Assembly: GCA_015485235.1 (NCBI GenBank)
Contig: WFTX01000258.1
Span: 1 to 11,145 of the forward strand
Direction: 5' to 3'
DNA from: Nitrospirota bacterium
GTDB lineage: Bacteria > Nitrospirota > Thermodesulfovibrionia > Thermodesulfovibrionales > JdFR-85
Length of the DNA: 11,145 nt
The position numbers were made by a program, and so were the translations under genes. Below are positions 1-6,373 of the stretch, piece after piece. How positions within the stretch are numbered: position 1 is the first letter of the stretch; every line of letters begins with the position of its first letter. A model generated the notes under the pieces. The model was not told the origin of the DNA and ran no database searches. It worked only from the letters and a program-made list of their open reading frames with translations.

Positions 1-254
1 GAGGTAAAAAAGGAGTACAGGGATAAGGAGAAAGAGGAGGAACGATATCCTTGCACATCGCCTTATACGCATAGAGGTATATGATAACATACCCGTATTG
101 AAGGATTACTTTCATTACTTGCACACAGGGCATATTCACGAAACGGGAGATCCAGCAATGGGAGAGAGGAGGAGCCCTTTCGGGGCTTCTCCCCTCTGAA
201 AAGAAATTCTACAGGGCACCCGTCATCAGGAAGACGGTGCCGGAAATGACCTGG
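1..254. other. Left-edge stretch without a confident gene
   Basis: No complete gene is supported here. On the plus strand, frame 1 stays open from base 1 to a TGA at 82-84 and encodes a very charged stretch (EVKKEYRDKEKEEERY, then about a dozen more residues). It could be the tail of a gene entering from the left, but 27 codons are too few to decide, and frame 3 also ends early at 24-26. The first 45 bases are strongly purine-rich on the plus strand. A short GGTAT/ATACC inverted repeat (76-80 and 89-93) is probably chance. The only solid structure is the hairpin at 163-197. Confidence 0.4.
163..197 (-). terminator. Terminator-like hairpin, no T-tract
   Basis: The arms 163-177 and 183-197 pair over 15 positions with one G-T wobble and one A-C mismatch. 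The loop is TTTCG, and the stem nearest the loop is AGCCC/GGGCT. It lies 58 bases past the stop codon of the minus-strand secreted-protein gene, the right place for its transcription end or mRNA 3' protection. Neither strand has a run of T after the stem, so it is not a textbook intrinsic terminator. It may be a 3' stabilising stem or a Rho-assisted end. Confidence 0.5.
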
Positions 255-2339
255 CTACAGCGTCCCTGAGAACTGCCACATATAATAATCGGATGTACTG
301 AAATCAAATGCAGCAGGGGAAGTCCCTGCTGGAACTACAAGTACATAAACCGTATATTCGCCAGAAGGCAGTGTGCTGACAGGCATTATAAAGACCGTTT
401 CACTGACAGGGCCGGATGTGTTAGTCTTCCATGCTTCCGGAGATGACATATCAAGTGCAACGATCGTATTGTCAGACTTGATGACCTGGAGTCCCTGCCC
501 CGGCACATCAATCACGATGTATATGTCAACATTCCCTTCAAACTCACCAAAGCCCACCTGGAAGGTCACATTTCCGGATGAAACATCGCCGACCCCCACG
601 GGCCTCGCACTATCAGGGTTTAACGAGATCACGGGTGTTTCCACAGGGAAGTGCGATTTTACAGTCGGACCGGAAGGAAGGGGCATCTTGGACGCCGAAC
701 TTGAGGTAAAAACTGCTGTCACACTGGTATCTGAAGCCATGCTTACTACACAGGTTGCACTGCTTCCTGAACAGGCCCCGCTCCAGTGGCTGAATGTCCA
801 GCCCGACGCTGGATTGGCGGTCAGGGTTACATCAGTCCCGTAGTTGAACTCATAGCAGTTTGAGCCACAACTCCCGGAGGCAGAGGGAGAAACATCCACC
901 CCCCCGGAGCCGTTGATATTCACCTGCAGGTTATACCTGGCAGGATACCCCTTGTAGGCCACAAGGAAATAGTTGTTGTTTGCATCGCTCCCGGCAATAA
1001 TTACATCACCTGTGTTCATGTTTATAGCAAGATCCCCCGGCACTTCATTTACACTTGAATCGCCATAGATGCTGTCCCAGAGAACGTTCCCGCTGCTGTC
1101 AAGCATGGAGACCCTTGCCTGAATATCCGACCCGTTGTCCCTCTCGGAAAGTATGGCTACATTGTCATGAGAGTCAACTTCAATATCATAGACCTTGTCA
1201 TCAATACTGTTGCCTGAATCTATCTTTTTGGTCCAGTTCTGTGTTCCGTCCGGTGCAAAGGAATAGACGGTGATATCGTAGCCGTTACCATCGTCGGCAT
1301 TTACTCCCACAATTATGTTGTCAGCCGAATCGACCGTCACTGCAGACACATAGGCATTGCTCGATAGTTCCTTGCTCCAGATAACCGAACCTGACGAGTC
1401 ATAAAGGACCACAAGCCCCTTTCTGATGCCCAGGCTGTTATACGAACCTGCCGCCACAACATTGTCATTGCTGTCAACAGCCATATCATACAGTGTCGCG
1501 TCGTCGGGACTGCCAAGAAGACCAGACCCGGATCTGGTCTTGGTCCAGTTTTCACCCCCGCTTTTGTTATATGAAACAATCCTCCATTCATCATAGTATA
1601 CATCCCACGTACAAGCAGGCCATCCCCACATCATACATTCATATGCCCGGACCGTACCGCCGACGATCACGTTGTCTGAAGAGTCAACAACCATCCTGTC
1701 AACCCAGTCGTTGCCATGACCGCCACTGTAACTGTCGGTCCAGCGGGACCCGCCCATGGAGTTGTATGAGATAAGGTTCCAGTTATAGTCTGCATTCTTG
1801 TGTTCTCCACCGCCATATACATTGTCATCACTGTCAATGGCAATATGATAAAGATAATCCCGGCCTGATCCTCCACCGGACTTCTGCCAGTTAAGGGAAC
1901 CATCAGATGGATCCACTGCAAAGATGGACCAGTCACTGTCTCCGGCATTGGAAAAATCCCCACCTGCAATTATCGTGTTGTCAGAAAGCAGCTTTAACGT
2001 ATGAATGTGGTCATCGCCGCCATTGTCGAAGGACTTTTGCCAGTTAAGGGAACCGTCTGAGGCGAAACTGTAAAGCACCATGTTCTCATCTGAAGCCACT
2101 CCGGTCCCTCCCAGTACTATATTACCATTGCTGTCAATTGCAAGAGATGGACTATAGTACAAACTGCCCTGCATCGACTTTGACCACTTCACTGTACCCG
2201 TTCCCGTGAAGACCCAGGGTGGTATGGGGATTATAGTAAAACCGGGATCAATGGGGATGAACGGGGCTGCAAAGAGGTTCCCTGTAACAAACAACACAAC
2301 CACCACCATTACAATCATCTCTGACAATCTCTTTTTCAT
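255..2339 (-). CDS. Secreted multi-repeat propeller protein with InlB-type B-repeat
   Basis: Probable exported surface or extracellular protein of 694 residues; no enzymatic activity is evident. The start at 2339 is preferred over an upstream in-frame ATG at 2378. It has AGGAGGG (2346-2352) six bases ahead and gives a proper signal peptide: MKKR, a hydrophobic run to about residue 22, and cleavage near the LFA-AP site at 24-25. Residues 67-463 hold about eight repeats of roughly 51 residues. Each opens with a DSxDNVIxGG-type strand and ends with a DxxGxxxW strand, as in SBBP-type beta-propellers. Residues 468-545 resemble the divergent InlB B-repeat (GSGGVDVSP, ANPASGWTFSHWSGAC, then SVTAVF), with four cysteines (491, 495, 523, 530) that could form disulfides. 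Residues 560-694 are a beta-rich domain I do not recognise. No C-terminal membrane anchor, LPXTG or PEP-CTERM signal is visible. It has its own promoter and is divergent from the polysaccharide genes. The architecture is clear; adhesion or matrix function is inference. Confidence 0.88.
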   Translation of the reverse strand: MKKRLSEMIVMVVVVLFVTGNLFAAPFIPIDPGFTIIPIPPWVFTGTGTVKWSKSMQGSLYYSPSLAIDSNGNIVLGGTGVASDENMVLYSFASDGSLNWQKSFDNGGDDHIHTLKLLSDNTIIAGGDFSNAGDSDWSIFAVDPSDGSLNWQKSGGGSGRDYLYHIAIDSDDNVYGGGEHKNADYNWNLISYNSMGGSRWTDSYSGGHGNDWVDRMVVDSSDNVIVGGTVRAYECMMWGWPACTWDVYYDEWRIVSYNKSGGENWTKTRSGSGLLGSPDDATLYDMAVDSNDNVVAAGSYNSLGIRKGLVVLYDSSGSVIWSKELSSNAYVSAVTVDSADNIIVGVNADDGNGYDITVYSFAPDGTQNWTKKIDSGNSIDDKVYDIEVDSHDNVAILSERDNGSDIQARVSMLDSSGNVLWDSIYGDSSVNEVPGDLAINMNTGDVIIAGSDANNNYFLVAYKGYPARYNLQVNINGSGGVDVSPSASGSCGSNCYEFNYGTDVTLTANPASGWTFSHWSGACSGSSATCVVSMASDTSVTAVFTSSSASKMPLPSGPTVKSHFPVETPVISLNPDSARPVGVGDVSSGNVTFQVGFGEFEGNVDIYIVIDVPGQGLQVIKSDNTIVALDMSSPEAWKTNTSGPVSETVFIMPVSTLPSGEYTVYVLVVPAGTSPAAFDFSTSDYYMWQFSGTL
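705..938 (-). other. InlB-type B-repeat domain region
   Basis: This codes for residues 468-545 of the large secreted protein. The pattern is YNLQVNINGSGGVDVSP, a Cys-containing turn (CGSNC), a TLTANPASGWTFSHWSGAC core and a final SVTAVF strand, matching the divergent InlB B-repeat family of bacterial surface proteins. Here it appears once, joining the propeller repeats to the unrecognised C-terminal domain. The four cysteines suggest disulfide bonding after export. Confidence 0.7.
951..2141 (-). repeat. Coding repeat array, about 8 units of roughly 51 residues
   Basis: The units start near residues 67, 117, 168, 218, 288, 337, 388 and 439 of the 694-residue protein. The fourth is longer because of a Cys/Trp-rich insert (YECMMWGWPACTW), and the last is partial. 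Each has a DNVIxGG strand, a hydrophobic xYxxDG strand and a conserved Trp. Most units have diverged at DNA level, but units 1 and 2 keep a 24-base match with one mismatch (1878-1901 and 2031-2054), exactly 153 bases or 51 codons apart, which points to a later internal duplication. Confidence 0.75.
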
Positions 2340-2443
2340 AGCCTTCCCTCCTGCGAGAAGAAAATTCAACCGGGCCAAGGACCCGCATCTTGTTCTGACT
2401 CAGGGATCTATGCTCCCTTGTATCTTCAACTTCCTATCTCCTA

Positions 2444-2464
2444 TCATATAAGTATATTATATGA
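2444..2464. promoter_or_regulatory. Perfect inverted repeat, candidate operator
   Basis: TCATATAA (2444-2451) and TTATATGA (2457-2464) are exact inverted copies separated by GTATA. The repeat sits in the divergent intergenic region and covers the -10 of the minus-strand promoter, the usual place for a repressor site. It is very AT-rich, so part of the symmetry may simply come from -10-like sequence on both strands. No regulator gene is present in the window. Confidence 0.4.
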
Positions 2465-2482
2465 GGTAAAAGGTTCAGTCAA
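2444..2482 (-). promoter_or_regulatory. Promoter for the 694-residue secreted protein
   Basis: Read on the minus strand, TTGACT (plus positions 2477-2482) is followed after 17 bases by TAATAT (2454-2459), or after 15 bases by TATAAT (2456-2461). Both fit a housekeeping sigma-70 promoter, with transcription starting near 2447 and a leader of about 108 bases before the ATG at 2339. A perfect inverted repeat covers the -10. Confidence 0.5.
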
Positions 2483-2503
2483 TATCAGCCAGAATGAACA
2501 TTT

Positions 2504-3223
2504 ATGAAATTTAATCTCCCAGAGACAGAAAAGACACTCATCATCGCGCCCCATCCTGATGATGAGCTGATAGGCTGCGGGGGAAGCATTCTCCTTTACA
2601 GGGAAAGAGGGACTCCTGTGGATCTGCTCTTTCTGACAAGGGGTGAAAATATCGAAATTGATGCTGAAGTTAGAAGGAAGATACCTGATGTGGGTGCCCT
2701 CAGACAGGCAGAGGCTGAACGGGTGGCATCCGAAGCAGGCTTTAACCATCGATTTTTTAACTTTCCGGACGGTGGGCTGGACACCCGCCTGACTGAACTC
2801 CAGACAAAGGTCGCAGATATCATAGATGAAACTAAAGCCGGGATTGTATTTGTCCCCTCCCCGATTGAGCCCCATCCCGACCACCGGGCTTCAGCACTTA
2901 TGATGCTAAAACTGGTGTATGAACTCAAAAGGTTCAGACTTGCCTTCTATGAGGTGGGAGAGCCGATCAGGTACAACACCCTTGTGGATATAAGTTCCGT
3001 TGCGGAAAGAAAAAAGGCCCTGTTCAGATATTACAAGACAAGCTCCTACAATAAACCAGACCTTTTTGCTGACGCTGCATTGGGTTTGAACCTCTACAGG
3101 TCACTCCAGCTTGTCAAAAGGGGATACTACGAGTCATTCCTCGTTATGGATCATACCTTCAACCTCTCAGACCTGGAACGATGGCTTACCTTCGACCTCA
3201 GAAGGGGTTTCAAAAATCTTTGA
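2504..3223 (+). CDS. PIG-L/LmbE-family zinc-dependent N-deacetylase
   Basis: Protein of 239 residues, a normal length for the family, which removes the acetyl group from N-acetylated amino sugars (MshB, BshB and eukaryotic PIG-L are characterised members). The zinc site is intact. PHPDDE at 16-21 supplies His17 and Asp20 as ligands and Asp19 as probable catalytic base; PHPDHR at 123-128 supplies the third His ligand (His127) and a second His (124). The fold begins with the typical TLIIAPHPDDELIGCGG strand and turn. No signal peptide or membrane segment, so cytoplasmic. ATG 2504 is the only good start; I see no clear Shine-Dalgarno. It heads the plus-strand block with Wzm/Wzt, so its substrate is probably an N-acetylated sugar of the exported glycan or its lipid carrier. 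The family is certain; the substrate is inferred. Other family members deacetylate small thiols or antibiotics. Confidence 0.9.
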   Translation: MKFNLPETEKTLIIAPHPDDELIGCGGSILLYRERGTPVDLLFLTRGENIEIDAEVRRKIPDVGALRQAEAERVASEAGFNHRFFNFPDGGLDTRLTELQTKVADIIDETKAGIVFVPSPIEPHPDHRASALMMLKLVYELKRFRLAFYEVGEPIRYNTLVDISSVAERKKALFRYYKTSSYNKPDLFADAALGLNLYRSLQLVKRGYYESFLVMDHTFNLSDLERWLTFDLRRGFKNL

Positions 3224-3249
3224 ATTTAGCCCCCCTGATCAGTTATCAT
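3220..3249 (+). promoter_or_regulatory. Possible internal promoter before the exporter genes
   Basis: TTGAAT (3220-3225, overlapping the deacetylase stop) and TATCAT (3244-3249) are 18 bases apart and match sigma-70 boxes at 4 of 6 and 5 of 6 positions. Transcription would start near 3256, leaving a leader of about 77 bases before the permease. The 109-base gap here is the largest in the plus-strand block, so a second promoter is plausible. No terminator is seen in the gap. Confidence 0.3.
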
Positions 3250-3332
3250 AATCCTGTTTTAATAAAAGGAAGATACTCACCAGTTACCTTATTGCTTTCA
3301 GCCAGAACCATTTTAGTCGTATCGACAATCAG

Positions 3333-4100
3333 ATGAAACGGAAGATCAATCTTCTCATATATTTTACCAAGAGGGATATTCAGTCCAGGTATGCGGGATC
3401 ATCCCTTGGACTGGTCTGGACGTTCTTTCTTCCCCTGCTGCAGATCGGACTGTTCTGGTTCGTTTTCTCCCTGATAATGGGGGCAAGGCCCTATGCCCGG
3501 ACGAGTGTTCCCTATGTCTATTTCCTCTTCTCTTCGTTTTTCTTCTGGCTTGCCTTCTCTGAAGGGCTGATCCGGGCCTCCTGGTCAGTACTTGAAAATG
3601 CAGAACTCGTCAAGAAGGTCAATTTCCCCTACGCCATACTCCCCATAGCCACTACAACATCAACCTACCTGCATCACATCATCGGGTTCGTCATCTTTTT
3701 CATTGTCTATCTTTTTATAAAGGGTCTTCACACAAACTATCTGTTCCTGATTCCTGTCTTCTCTCTCCAGTATCTCTTCTCCATCGGACTCGGACTGCTG
3801 CTTGCATCCATCAGTCCATACATCAGGGACATCAATCAGGTCCTCGGGTATATCATGCAGGGGCTCTTTTTCCTCTCCCCCATCATATACAGCATCGAGG
3901 CCATGCCGGAGAAGCTCCGGTTTCTCATCCTGTTCAATCCGGTGACTTATTTCATCTCTTCCTACCAGAACATCATACTTTTCAATAAGGCCCCGACATA
4001 TTTTTTCATTATCATGATGACGGTGCTCTCGGCTGGCACATTCATGCTCGGATTCTGGGCATTCAGAAAATTGAAGATAGGCTTTGCAGACATCCTCTGA
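3333..4100 (+). CDS. wzm: ABC-2 type polysaccharide export permease (Wzm family)
   Basis: Inner-membrane subunit of the ABC transporter that moves undecaprenyl-linked O-antigen or a similar glycan from cytoplasm to periplasm. The 255 residues are the usual size. Six hydrophobic segments are visible at about 27-48, 58-80, 114-130, 137-160, 170-188 and 222-243. Family hallmarks are RDIQSRYAGSSLGLVW at 14-29 (amphipathic entry helix), the cytoplasmic LVKKVNFPYAILP at 92-104, SPYIRDI at 161-167, FFLSPIIY at 179-186 and the NPVTYF turn at 202-207. ATG 3333 is the first possible start after an in-frame stop at 3249-3251, although no strong ribosome site precedes it. The ATPase gene begins seven bases after its stop, so the two are almost surely co-translated partners. 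Capsule (KpsM) and teichoic acid (TagG) permeases are relatives; the Wzt-type C-terminal domain next door favours O-antigen-like export. Confidence 0.93.
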   Translation: MKRKINLLIYFTKRDIQSRYAGSSLGLVWTFFLPLLQIGLFWFVFSLIMGARPYARTSVPYVYFLFSSFFFWLAFSEGLIRASWSVLENAELVKKVNFPYAILPIATTTSTYLHHIIGFVIFFIVYLFIKGLHTNYLFLIPVFSLQYLFSIGLGLLLASISPYIRDINQVLGYIMQGLFFLSPIIYSIEAMPEKLRFLILFNPVTYFISSYQNIILFNKAPTYFFIIMMTVLSAGTFMLGFWAFRKLKIGFADIL

Positions 4101-4107
4101 GACAGCA

Positions 4108-5313
4108 ATGAACGCTATTTCGATAAAGAATCTGACCAAGATATACAAACTCTACGACAAACCGGTGAACCGGCTTAAGGAACTCATCTTCAAGAAGACC
4201 CTGCATACCCCTTTCACTGCCCTTGACGACCTCACCTTCTCTGTGGAGAAAGGCGAAACCCTCGGGATAATCGGGGAAAACGGTGCCGGGAAGAGCACCC
4301 TTCTGAAGATACTCGCCGGAACGCTCTATCCTTCCTGGGGCGAGATCAAGGTAAACGGACGGGTTTCTGCGCTCCTTGAACTGGGCTCGGGATTTCATCC
4401 AGAGTTTTCGGGACTGGACAACATATATTTCTACGGCTCTCTCCTGGGGATTGAGAAGGGGCTTCTGGAAGAGAAAAAAAAGGAGATAATAGAATTTTCG
4501 GAAATAGGTGATTTCATCCATTATCCCCTCAAGACATACTCAAGCGGCATGTATGTCCGGCTTGCCTTCTCGGTTGCCACTGCAATAGATCCGGACATCC
4601 TGATCGTGGACGAGGCCCTCTCGGTAGGCGACCTTCATTTCCAGAAAAAAAGCACCGACCGGATTCTTGATATGAAAGAGGGAGGGAAGACCATCCTCTT
4701 CTGCTCCCATGAAATGTATCATATCGCAAGGCTCTGTGACAGGGTGATCTGGCTCAAAAACGGAAGGATTTTCAGGGAGGGAAAACCCCTTGAGTTAATC
4801 CAGGAATACGAAACTTACCAGCTTGGAAAGAACAACCCTGAGCAGACGGCTGCGGAAGAGAGTACTGGCGACTCCGGAGCCGCTGCACTGGCAGAAGAGG
4901 GCTTCAGCCCGGCCGGAACTGAAAGGCCTGTAATCTTCATCAAATCCGTCACAACGACCCCAACTGGCGAGGTCCTGCCCGGCTCTGACCTGTATGTAAA
5001 CATCGAGACTCATGCGACTGACAGCAATACGCCCTACGGGATCGCCGTAAAGATACGGACCGTAACCGGCCTGGACATACTCGGGATAGGAACTGACAAA
5101 CTGCCCAGGTTTTACGGAGACAGGAAAGTCAGACTCTTCTTCCCCAGGATACCACTCAAATCCGGGACTTTCATATTCGAGGCCTTTGTCTTTGATGCTG
5201 AGGGCGTTTACTGGTATGACAGGAAGGAGGCCCCACCTGTCAAAGTACCCAGGCAATCCATCGAAATCGGAATCGTAGATCTGCCCCATGAATGGATAGT
5301 GGAGGATCAGTGA
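4108..5313 (+). CDS. wzt: ABC ATPase with Wzt-type glycan-binding C-terminal domain
   Basis: Energy-providing subunit of the Wzm/Wzt exporter. I choose ATG 4108 (401 residues) over an upstream in-frame ATG at 4084 because the protein then begins directly with the nucleotide-binding domain (MNAISIKNLTKIYK) and avoids overlapping wzm. Visible motifs are Walker A GENGAGKST at 56-64, the Wzt-typical ELGSGFHPEFSG at 91-102, signature YSSGM at 144-148, Walker B ILIVDE at 164-169, D-loop LSVGD at 171-175 and switch His201. An acidic, Ala/Glu-rich linker covers about 241-272. Residues 273-395 are a beta-rich domain in the place of the Wzt C-terminal domain, which in E. coli O9a recognises the modified non-reducing end of the glycan. 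Its presence suggests a terminally modified polymer, made before export by an ABC-dependent (not Wzy) route. The stop overlaps the probable GTG start of the radical SAM gene. Confidence 0.93.
   Translation: MNAISIKNLTKIYKLYDKPVNRLKELIFKKTLHTPFTALDDLTFSVEKGETLGIIGENGAGKSTLLKILAGTLYPSWGEIKVNGRVSALLELGSGFHPEFSGLDNIYFYGSLLGIEKGLLEEKKKEIIEFSEIGDFIHYPLKTYSSGMYVRLAFSVATAIDPDILIVDEALSVGDLHFQKKSTDRILDMKEGGKTILFCSHEMYHIARLCDRVIWLKNGRIFREGKPLELIQEYETYQLGKNNPEQTAAEESTGDSGAAALAEEGFSPAGTERPVIFIKSVTTTPTGEVLPGSDLYVNIETHATDSNTPYGIAVKIRTVTGLDILGIGTDKLPRFYGDRKVRLFFPRIPLKSGTFIFEAFVFDAEGVYWYDRKEAPPVKVPRQSIEIGIVDLPHEWIVEDQ
5301..5313 (+). promoter_or_regulatory. Ribosome site and GTGA overlap that sets the radical SAM start
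   Basis: GGAGG at 5301-5305 sits four bases before GTG 5310. That GTG overlaps the wzt stop (TGA 5311-5313) as GTGA, the classic arrangement for translational coupling. The ATG at 5292 has no comparable ribosome site and would give a 22-base overlap, so GTG 5310 is preferred. Confidence 0.6.
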
Positions 5314-6299
5314 AGGGCGTTGTCAAAAAGATAAAAAATTTCTTAATACCGGAAAGGCCCGTTGTTGAAGTCCCTGAGTTTCCCCCAAAGGTCCTCATTG
5401 AACCCACCAATGCCTGTAATCTCCGGTGCAGGATGTGTCCCGCCTATGGCGAGGAGGTCGTCCGCAAGAGGGAGAAAGGATTTATCAGTCATGACCTCTG
5501 GAGAGGGATTATCGACGAGATCGGTAGCTGGCCCTCTCCGGTGAATCTGGATATTCACGGTGCAGGAGAGCCGCTCCTTCACCCTGAGTTCCTGGATATC
5601 CTTGCCTACGCCAAAAGCAAGCACAACATAACGGCAGGCTTTCTGAGCAATGCAACACTGCTGGATGAGGAGAAGGCAAGAAGAGTGGTTGAGACAGGAG
5701 TGGACTGGGTATATTTCTCTGTGGACGGGGGTGAAAAGGAAGTATTTGAATATTACCGGAAAGGTGCATCTCTGGATCAGGTTGAAGAAAATATCCGCTA
5801 TCTCCTCTCGATCCGGAAAAACGGGAGACCTTCGGTCTCCTTCAACATGGTCAGACATGAAGAGGCCGATATTGACCGGTTCATAGATAAATGGAAGGGG
5901 AAGGTGGATCTTCTTGTGATCTCACTGAAACGACCCGTAAAAAGGGAGGAAAACAGGAGGCTCAGACTCCTGAAGCCCTGTCCCCTTATATATGAGCAAC
6001 TCGTGATAGGCTGGCCCGGTATAACGGGGCTCTGTTGCGAAGACTACTGGGGTGATTACATCACTGGCGAATTCCCTGCCATGAGTCTCCATCAGATATG
6101 GCACGGAAAGGCCCTGCAGAGGGCGAGGAAACTCCACGAAAAGGGCAGAGCCGAAGAAATCTTTCTCTGCCGGACCTGTGATGCAATCATGTTTCATCAA
6201 TACAGGGATACCATGCCTGAGCCCGGCACAATGGTCAGGGAGGAACTCCCGGAGCTTGTGCCGGATTTTGTCAGACTGGTAGAGGAACAGTCAGGATAA
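5310..6299 (+). CDS. Radical SAM protein with SPASM-type C-terminus
   Basis: Cytoplasmic iron-sulfur enzyme that would cleave S-adenosylmethionine to a 5'-deoxyadenosyl radical; the substrate is unknown. With the GTG start it has 329 residues (335 from ATG 5292). In GTG numbering, CNLRCRMC (Cys36, 40, 43) is the CxxxCxxC cluster motif, GAGEP near 84-88 is the SAM-binding GGE-like motif, and YFSVDG at 135-140 is a typical barrel strand. The C-terminus has Cys224, Cys242-Cys243 and a Cys287xxCys290 pair, as expected of a SPASM or twitch domain holding an auxiliary 4Fe-4S cluster. Known SPASM proteins mature peptides (PqqE, anSME), modify proteins or act on small molecules. There is no small precursor-peptide gene beside it, which argues against a classic RiPP role. 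Coupling to wzt points to a job in glycan or lipid-carrier modification. The family is certain; the role is inferred. Confidence 0.9.
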   Translation: MKGVVKKIKNFLIPERPVVEVPEFPPKVLIEPTNACNLRCRMCPAYGEEVVRKREKGFISHDLWRGIIDEIGSWPSPVNLDIHGAGEPLLHPEFLDILAYAKSKHNITAGFLSNATLLDEEKARRVVETGVDWVYFSVDGGEKEVFEYYRKGASLDQVEENIRYLLSIRKNGRPSVSFNMVRHEEADIDRFIDKWKGKVDLLVISLKRPVKREENRRLRLLKPCPLIYEQLVIGWPGITGLCCEDYWGDYITGEFPAMSLHQIWHGKALQRARKLHEKGRAEEIFLCRTCDAIMFHQYRDTMPEPGTMVREELPELVPDFVRLVEEQSG

Positions 6300-6313
6300 T
6301 TTCGATCCACACA

Positions 6314-6358
6314 CTCTCCTTCCCCCTTTAACGGAGAGGACAGGGGAGGGGGAAAGAT
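6314..6358 (+). promoter_or_regulatory. Alternative stems around the GNAT ribosome site
   Basis: The 70-base gap before the GNAT gene holds two mutually exclusive pairings. CTCTCC (6314-6319) pairs with GGAGAG (6333-6338). Alternatively TTCCCCC (6320-6326) pairs with GGGGGAA (6348-6354), which contains the ribosome-binding purines. The second form would hide the ribosome site and the first would leave it free, so this may tune translation. The low sequence complexity means some pairing is expected by chance. Confidence 0.35.
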
Positions 6359-6373
6359 ATGAGTGAAAAATGA
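6359..6373 (+). CDS. Possible four-codon leader ORF (MSEK)
   Basis: ATG 6359 lies five bases after GGGGGA (6348-6353), a much better ribosome position than the GNAT ATG has. It encodes Met-Ser-Glu-Lys and stops with TGA 6371-6373, overlapping the GNAT start at 6370 as ATGA. Ribosomes could load here and restart on the GNAT ATG. This mini-ORF could equally be chance, since only four codons are involved. Confidence 0.25.
   Translation: MSEK

Noticed and set aside
373..843. 156-codon plus-strand ORF inside the large secreted-protein gene
   Set aside because: It lies wholly opposite a gene with clear domains, has no ribosome site and shows no protein-like domain; it is a shadow frame.
2340..2378. 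Upstream in-frame ATG at 2378 giving a 707-residue protein
   Set aside because: It places MARLNFLLAGGKA before the signal peptide and includes the AGGAGGG ribosome site inside the coding region; ATG 2339 is far better placed.
2485..3307. TCAGCCAGAA shared before the deacetylase (2485-2494) and permease (3298-3307) starts
   Set aside because: A 10-base match is expected many times by chance in 11 kb, and it lacks symmetry or a fixed distance to the start codons.
4084..4107. Upstream ATG for the ATPase gene
   Set aside because: It would overlap the end of wzm and add MQTSSETA, which is not part of the nucleotide-binding domain; ATG 4108 follows the wzm stop by seven bases.
5362..6200. RiPP precursor peptide beside the radical SAM gene
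   Set aside because: All short ORFs here are shadows within the radical SAM gene, and the gaps on both sides encode nothing longer than a four-codon ORF.
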